A DNA stretch of 64,000 bases, taken from Deuterostichococcus epilithicus (lineage: Eukaryota > Chlorophyta > Trebouxiophyceae > Prasiolales > Stichococcaceae). The notes beneath the pieces are model-generated. The model saw nothing but the letters and a program-made list of their open reading frames with translations, was not told the origin of the DNA and searched no databases. A program made the position numbers and the translations under genes. The stretch is from assembly GCA_033439295.1 (NCBI GenBank), contig JAVTLE010000023.1, positions 2,330,530-2,394,529 of the forward strand. The letters run 5' to 3'. Shown here one piece after another: positions 57,568-64,000 of the stretch (position 1 is the stretch's first letter; each line of letters opens with the position of its first letter).

Positions 57568-60500
57568 ATGCAGACCGACGGCACAGCTGTTGCTCAAAGC
57601 AGTGGGGGACCGAAGAAGTGCATCATCATCGGCGCTGGCTTTGCTGGGCTCGCTGCGGCTAGATGGCTGGGCACTCATGGAGGAGGGCGCTGGCAGGCGA
57701 CCATCCTGGAAGGGAGCCAACGTGTCGGCGGTCGAGCGCACACGGTCGAGGTGAGTGTGCCAGCTGAAGTGGTGCCATCGGTTGGCGCTAGGGCAAAGCA
57801 TGCCCAGGCATGCCCGCAAGGCTGCCAAATTCGGCAAATAGTGCACGGGCGTCACGCCTCTTCTGTTCGAAGAAGGGTGTTTCCTGGGAGCATAGTGCTG
57901 TCTGGCCGATACCAGTGGCGTGCCAAATATGTGCGCCCTGCGCGATGAATTGCCGCGCCATATATGGTTCTCATGTGCATCGCAATGCGCCTACAGCTGC
58001 CGGGCTGTGGACGCGTCGAGCTGGGGGCCACTTGGCTGCACGGCCTGAAGGGCAACCCGCTGTATACGTACGCGGTCGAGGCGGGCATCATGTCGCCAAA
58101 GGCCAAGCAGAAGGGTGCGCGCTGCCGCACAGCATGGTAATGCATGCTGGCGCCGGCATCCCACTGACCGTTGTGCATTCCGTTCACCTTGTCGTTTCGG
58201 ACCTACAGCATGGTACAGCGCATGCGAATGTATGATTGGCGACCGGTGCATCAGGAATTCCATGTTGCCCACCACTCACAGAGGGGGAGTGGGGCAACGT
58301 GCAATGGGCACGAGAAGGTGAGGCCGAGGCGCTCGCAGCGGAGCTGGCTGAGACAGCCAAGACGGCAGCGGCGAGCTACTCCATGGCCGTTGAGGAGAGC
58401 CTGCACATAGAGGAGCCCTTTCTGACGGTCGGCGCGCACCTGAGGCGCAGCTGGCCGCAGGTGCGGGACGCAGTCTGAACCTTTCCGCGCTTTTGGCCTT
58501 GCGGCAGGGTCTCCGCATGCTGCTGCCATGTTCGGTCCTCAACACGACCGAGCATCTTCAAGTTTATGGCAAAAGAGGGCGAGCACCTCCTTGACAGAGC
58601 CTGTGCACTGTGCAGGCGCACGGCAAATTTGAGTCGGAGCGGCAGCAGCTGGCGGCGGACGCTTGGGCGTGGCGGGAAAAGCTGCAGCGGTGCGACTGGG
58701 CTGCCGCTTCTCTGTCGGTCCTGCTGCTCCAGGATTGAATGTTGGTGACGTCACCAACCTGGAAATGGTAGGAACAGGTTAGGAATCGTTGACTGATGTG
58801 GAGCTGCACAGGAGCATGGACGGGTGCCGCACCACCAGCGACATGTTGGCCGAGGGTCTCGCCGTCTACGACGAGCTGGACGGTCTCAATGTGCCGGTGA
58901 GTAAGCCGTGTGGAGAGCCGATAGCATGCATTGTAGAAAACCTGTCGCTTCTCCTCCGTCAGCGCCAGAGGCTGCTGACAAAATGGTGCTAATGATATAC
59001 TCTATCTCGTGGGCGGCAGCAGCTGCCAGTTGCAATCACATCGACTGGAAACTCTGGCCTCGAGACATGTCACTCAGGGTACTGCTGCTTGGTATCATCA
59101 ATGACGCTGCCCACTGATGCGGTTCTGATGTGACATCGTTCACTCAGATGGAAACTGTGCCACGCAGGTGCCGGGCGGTTTCCAGGTGAGCAGCCGCTTG
59201 TTGGCTCTGCGTTCACATTATGGACGTCGGACTCTGCTGTCAGCATGCGCCATTGGAAGTACCCCTGACGTACTGTTGTCACTCTGGACTTGCTCCTCCC
59301 TGCATGAGTTGGCACCTGAAACGACTGCCTGCGCAGAGCCTGGCAAAGAGCCTGTCCAAGGGGCTTGACATCCGCTTTGGCAGCATCGTGCAAAGCATTG
59401 AGTGGGGCAGCGAGGCAGGCGCCCGCGTGACCTGCGAGAATGGGGATGTGTTTGAGGCGGACGCGGTCATCGTCACAGTGTCGCTGGGGGTGCTGAAGGT
59501 GGGAATCCGAGCTGCAGCAGAGCACAATGCGTGTTTTCACAATGCAAGCGCCACCATCATGCCTGATCGTGGTACATGCTCAGGGTATTCGTGATCGCAA
59601 CGACAAGGTGTGACCCTGAACAGACACCCCGCAGGCGTCGCACGAGCGCATCTTCAGTCCGCCGCTGCCACCGGAAAAGGCGGCGGCCATTGCGAGGATG
59701 CAGATCGGCGTCATCAACAAGGTCTTCCTGACCAGCCGGCCGGGGCAGCAGCGGGAGACACGCAAAGCAGGCGCCTTCAACCTGCTCTGGAGCGTGCCAG
59801 ATCACGAGGCGGCAGACTGCTGCCTCGGCGAGCAGCAGCCCAGTGACCCCAGGGGCACCGCTGGCGGCCGCAGCGGCGGCGACATCGACTGGCAGAAGGG
59901 CACATACGCTATCAGGTTCAGAGGCAGCGAGTTCGTGACCACGAAGGCGCTGGCACACGGCGGCGTCACGGGCAGCGGAGACGCTAAGGGCAGCCGGTAC
60001 GACGGCAGCGCCGGCCGCAGCGATGTTGACGCCGCCGTCGAGCCCTTCCAGCAGCCCGGCTCGGCGGATGCTGCCCACGGCGATGGCTCGCAGCTGCAGG
60101 CGGCCACGATGTGGGTTGCGGGGCCGGAGGCGCGGGCCATGGAGCATCGCAGCCAGGTGACAGTGATGGACGTGCTGCTGACACGTCCTGACATAATGCG
60201 GTCTGCATGCATCGAAGTGCCTGCACCTGGGTACGCTGACTCCTTCATGCGAGATCTTTGCAGGGTGGTTGTGCAGCATTTTTCATGGTGGTGCGATGGG
60301 CTACTCAATCGGCAATTGTCTGAGCGCAATGTCCGGAATGACGCTTGCAGGCCGAGCTGGAGGCGGAGGTGTCGGAGCTGCTGGATGCGTTTCCGCCGGT
60401 ACGGCAGCAGTTGCCGCGCGTCACCAGCGTGTTTCGCACCAACTGGGGTTCCAACCCGTTGACCATGGGCTCCTACTCGTACCCTGCCGCGGGCTCGGCG

Positions 60501-60695
60501 CTGACTGACATCAAGGTGCTGGCGCAGCCGGTGGGGGGCGACCGTCCCGTGCTGCTGTTTGCCGGCGAGGCCACGCACCCCTCGCACTACGGCACTGCGC
60601 ATGGGGCGTTCCTGACCGGCGAGCGTGAGGCGGACAGGTTGTTGAAATCCGCAACTCGCAGCCCAACACTGTCGTCGCTGACTCGTGCACATTGA
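57568..60695 (+). CDS. PAO: FAD-dependent polyamine oxidase (PAO/spermine oxidase family)
   Basis: Oxidises spermine, spermidine or acetylated polyamines, producing H2O2. Exons: 57568-57750, 57997-58114, 58282-58460, 58616-58717, 58783-58896, 59168-59185 (18-nt microexon), 59337-59498, 59635-60156, 60351-60695; 1743 nt, 580 residues. The N-terminus has the dinucleotide fold CIIIGAGFAGLAAARWL (GxGxxG at 22-27), then RVGGRAHTVE and GRVELGATWLHG. The middle has VPVPGGFQSLAKSLSKGLDI, and VTCENGDVFEADAVIVTVSL. The C-terminal FAD site is VLLFAGEATHPSHYGTAHGA. The family identity is firm; substrate is not determined. Residues around 350-430 contain a Gly/Asp/Ser-rich insertion absent from typical PAOs. 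The protein ends TRAH, so no peroxisomal SKL-type signal is seen. The exon 4 donor (58717) is the least certain boundary. Confidence 0.9.
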
Positions 60696-62652
60696 AACCA
60701 AAGCAGAAACTGCAACCACTGGAAATTGCAAGTCAATACACCTGTCCATGAAATCAGGAAGGAGTCCAAGCACAATACAGGATGGATCACCACCCATGCA
60801 GCTTCGGCATCTCCACTCAACAGGCATGCACCCGCCCGCCGCTACCGAATGTTGCACTGAAGTGCTCTGCATGCCATCACTCCTTGCGATTGCCCTTGGT
60901 CAGCCCCGTGTCCTGAGGATCTGCAGCGGTGCAAAGGCAGGGTGTCACCAGGCTGTGGCAAACCGCTGTGATGAAATTGGGACAGGCCTGCTTTTGCCGC
61001 GGGTGCGGACAACGGCACGAGTGCAACACCTGGCAGTGGACGGATGCGGTCGACGTGAACGTATGGCTTGGCCTGATCGAGGTCCCGCGCCAGCTGCCGC
61101 TCTCTCTGCGGCCCGACTGCCGCAAATCAGCCGCCATTCCTGATGTCTGAACTGATGTCGGAATGTCGCTGGATATGCGCTGTAACAGGAAAGCGCTCGT
61201 ATGTGCAAGAGGCAGACGGTGTCGTGACTACACCTGGCGCGCCGCGAGTGCATCACGCTCCGGCTTGACCTGCGGGGTGGTGGCAGGTGTTATGCAGTTT
61301 GAGATCTGTCAGAGATCTGTCAGATGTTGCAGGACCACCTGTCTACTGGACATGCATGGAGGATGGCAACGTCTGTGCGCACCCAAAGGTAATATGCAAT
61401 GCCGCCTGCACCAGCACAGTCAGCTTGATGGTTGTTTGCCAACAGTGACGGCATCGATCATGGCATATGAACATGCCGGCATTGCACGACGCTCAATCAC
61501 GATTTGATGCTCACCTGCGACCGCCCATGCTGCGAGGTTCTGCAACGCAATGCACACGTCTTATAGCCTCACTGAAACGACAGATCGGATCACGGTGCCA
61601 CGAGGTCAATAGGTGATTGATGCAGGGTTGAGGGAGGCGGTCGCGCACCTGCTTGCCGCGCAACTTCCAGGCATTGATGGAGGACTTTACCCAGCTCGAC
61701 ATTAGGGGCCTTCCAGCGCCAAAGGAGCTGATAGGAACTCAGCAGCGGCTGTAGCACGGCTTTTGCACTGCTGTGCGCTTTGCCGCAAGGCTAAATGCAG
61801 AATCACATGCACCCCAGGTTACGGCAGCACTGCTGGGGCTGGGGCCTATTCTGAGATGCTATGCCCTGTATCGCAGCGCTGCGACCTTTGCTCCAAGATT
61901 CCACGTCGGTCAGAAATGTCGGAAGAGTCACGTCCGAGATGTGTGCTTGAGCAGCTGGGCTGACTTGAGAAACGTGTCGACCGCGTTCGGCCACTCTGCA
62001 GGGGTTGTCACCTAAGGAACCATGTTCACTCTTTCCGACCGTGCCGGTTTAACTGACCGTGCGGGATGAGTTTGGCAGGGCCTTGGCTTTCTCCTGCTGC
62101 TGGGCGGCCGATGACGTGGGTGCCACTTGGCACTCCTTTCGTGGCTGATCCGCGCCTTGCCCGGTTGCCTGGCCTGCGGAGAAGCATCGAGTCCACCATC
62201 TGCGCCGGAATTCTGTCTTGCGTTCAGTCACAGGCAACCCAAAGCATTGTGCACTGCAGCGCCATGGCGGGACAAGTGCTGAACATGCAGTGCTCAGGCC
62301 GCCACGACCCAAGGATAGTCACAAAGTGTGAGCAGGCCGCCAGGCAGCAGCCCGGCCGGCCGTGCGCCGCCCAGCGTGCAGGTACGCGTGCGCTTGGTAC
62401 GTTTCATGACTGAGTACCGCATCTCTGTGGCAGATCATTCCAAAATGCGGAACCGCGTTGAGGCGGACATCCCCCCGCTTGTGCAGGCGGCGCCGCAGCG
62501 CCCCAGCGGCGTGCAGACAGAAACAGCCTAAACAGCCGCCTTCTACAAACGTCTCGTGCGGAGCGCCTGACGCTGTGTAGGCAGGCAGCGGCTGTGGATG
62601 AGGGTGCGAGGCCTTGCTCTGCTGTCGACTGCCACTCATATCGGTTTCAGGC
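60696..62652. other. Unresolved region; possible unidentified + strand gene
   Basis: Almost 2 kb between PAO and TypA. I see exon-like pieces on the + strand but cannot join them: about 61672-61744 (MEDFTQLDIRGLPAPKELIG), about 61820-61890 with a hydrophobic TAALLGLGPILRCYALYRSA, and 62380-62531, preceded by a good CAG acceptor and encoding VRLVRFMTEYRISVADHSKM then RNRVEADIPPLVQ to a TAA stop. No known family comes to mind. The region must also hold the TypA promoter. Confidence 0.3.
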
Positions 62653-64000
62653 ATGTACCTGTCCGCTATGTTTAGGCGTGATGCCTTCGTCGCGCCTTCG
62701 TGTCCAAGCACCAGCTGCAACAGGCCACGCTCCGCTGGACTGACGTGCAGCGTTTCCACCCGAGCAGCCGTCCCCAGCACAGATGCGGCGGCGCCGCACG
62801 ACGAGTTCCCATTCGTGCTGCGCGAGGGCATCCGCAACATCGCCATGTGAGGAACCGATGCACGAGCACAGTATCTCATATCATTCGGGCCCCATTGCAG
62901 TCGTCCTGTAGCATGACGCCCGCGGTACCGCCATGCACGACGCCTGCATGCTCATCTTGGAGTTCAGCAGAGTGTGGTGCCCTCATGCTGTCTGCCAACC
63001 CCCTGATTCTATCCTCTGTCCGCAGCATTGCCCACATTGACCACGGGAAGACCACGCTGGTCGACGCCATGCTCAAGCAGTCGAATGTGTTCCGGGACAA
63101 CCAGGCAACGGAGACCCGCATGATGGACAGCAACAATCTGGAGCGTGAGCGCGGCATCACCATTCTGTCCAAAAACACGGCAGTTACATACAAGGGCTGC
63201 AAGATCAACATCATCGACACGCCCGGTCACGCCGACTTCGGCGGCGAGGTGGAGCGCGTGCTGAACATGTGTGATGGTGCGTCTTGCTCTGTGCAGTCTG
63301 CGCGTTTCGTCGCCCACCTGGCAGCCGGTCTGTGTGCGAGCCTGCTCCTGGCTGCGGTGGCAAGGGCCATGTCACAGTGATGGGCTGCCAAGAGCTGCGC
63401 AGGCAGAGATGCTCCCTTGCATGAACTGTGCGCTGCGCCTCATTGCCAACATCTGTCTTGCTTTCTAACCCCACAGGCGTGCTGCTGCTGGTGGACTCGG
63501 TGGAGGGGCCTATGCCGCAGACGCGTTTCGTGCTGCGCAAGGCGTTGGAGCTGAACAAGCGCGTGGTGGTTGTGGTTAACAAGATCGACCGCGCCGCTGC
63601 TAGGTAGGCAGGAGAGGACGGCCTGCGGTCTGCCGCCTGCCGCATGGTCGTGCTCACGCCGAGCTTTTGATGGGGCTGGTCGAGGTTCCTGTGCATCTCG
63701 ACCTGCCTCTCAAGAGTGTAGGCCTCTGCTTCTGCAGGCCGGACTTCGTCATCGACGCCACGTTCGACCTGTTCTGCGACCTGGGCGCGAATGATACGCA
63801 GTGCGACTTCCCGGTGAGCGATGGCGCATCAACAGCCAATTGATTTCGAGCCGTCACCGTGTCTGCTGGTGTCACCGCTTACTGCTCCCCGTGAGCAGCT
63901 GCCTTTTGACAGTGTGGCGTGTGCTCGCCTGCTACAGGTCGTGTACGCGTCAGGCGCAAACGGCATTGCGGGCGACGATCCAGCAACGCTCGCAGAGGAC
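62653..64000 (+). CDS. TypA: TypA/BipA translational GTPase, plastid form (3' truncated by window)
   Basis: Ribosome-associated GTPase of the EF-G-like TypA/BipA family, linked in plants to chloroplast translation and stress tolerance. Exons: 62653-62846, 63026-63276, 63477-63603, 63738-63813 and 63938 to the window edge, all in frame. The ATG at 62653 gives a Ser/Arg/Cys-rich leader of about 45 residues ([20 protein letters not shown]) before [15 protein letters not shown], fitting a transit peptide. G-domain motifs: G1 [10 protein letters not shown]2 within RERGITI, G3 DTPGHADF and G4 NKID. The G2 neighbourhood [13 protein letters not shown] and the following [15 protein letters not shown] point to TypA rather than EF-Tu or LepA. 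An upstream 5' exon cannot be excluded. Domains II-V lie beyond 64000. Confidence 0.93.

Overview
This window is nuclear DNA from a green plant-lineage alga, most likely a chlorophyte (a trebouxiophyte-like genome is my guess). It is GC-rich, and every confident gene is broken by many short introns, about 138 by hand count. The proteins are plant/algal in type: CDSP32, a plastid-type PFK, plastid TypA/BipA, a NUP1/NUP136-like nucleoporin and plant-style OST4. I built the gene models by hand from splice sites and protein-family conservation. Nearly all of them close in frame across every junction.

Layout: (1) 0.36-4.4 kb, + strand, a voltage-gated, cyclic-nucleotide-binding-domain cation channel. 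(2) 5.3-9.3 kb, +, mitochondrial fumarase in 14 exons. (3) 9.7-12.4 kb, -, CDSP32-like double thioredoxin, convergent with fumarase. (4) 13.2-15.25 kb, +, GT34 Golgi glycosyltransferase. (5) 15.8-16.55 kb, -, two tiny genes, FAM32A-like and OST4. (6) 17.0-21.05 kb, +, 6-phosphofructokinase. (7) 21.1-24 kb, a gene-poor patch with a non-LTR retroelement remnant, an unidentified gene with a GGC/AGC repeat, and a dispersed repeat. (8) 24.0-32.0 kb, -, glucan phosphorylase with an N-terminal ACT domain. (9) 32.8-39.4 kb, +, FG nucleoporin with one apparent frameshift. (10) 39.4-40.2 kb, a gap holding a second, inverted copy of the dispersed repeat. (11) 40.25-41.7 kb, -, [2Fe-2S] thioredoxin-like ferredoxin protein. 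(12) 42.65-48.6 kb, -, Kelch plus coiled-coil protein. (13) 49.2-57.0 kb, -, REV1 translesion polymerase in 20 exons. (14) 57.6-60.7 kb, +, polyamine oxidase. (15) 60.7-62.6 kb, unresolved sequence. (16) 62.65-64.0 kb, +, plastid TypA/BipA, cut by the window end.

There is no operon logic. Neighbours alternate in convergent and divergent pairs (CDSP32/GT34, OST4/PFK, phosphorylase/nucleoporin and REV1/PAO are divergent). Several genes serve carbon metabolism: phosphorylase opens starch, PFK commits hexose phosphate to plastid glycolysis, and fumarase runs the TCA cycle. This looks like coincidental proximity. The most interesting signals are the ACT-phosphorylase fusion, seven inferred GC-AG introns with an unusual GCGCG-type donor subset, a tandem duplication across an exon/intron junction in the GT34 gene, and degenerate redox motifs in CDSP32.
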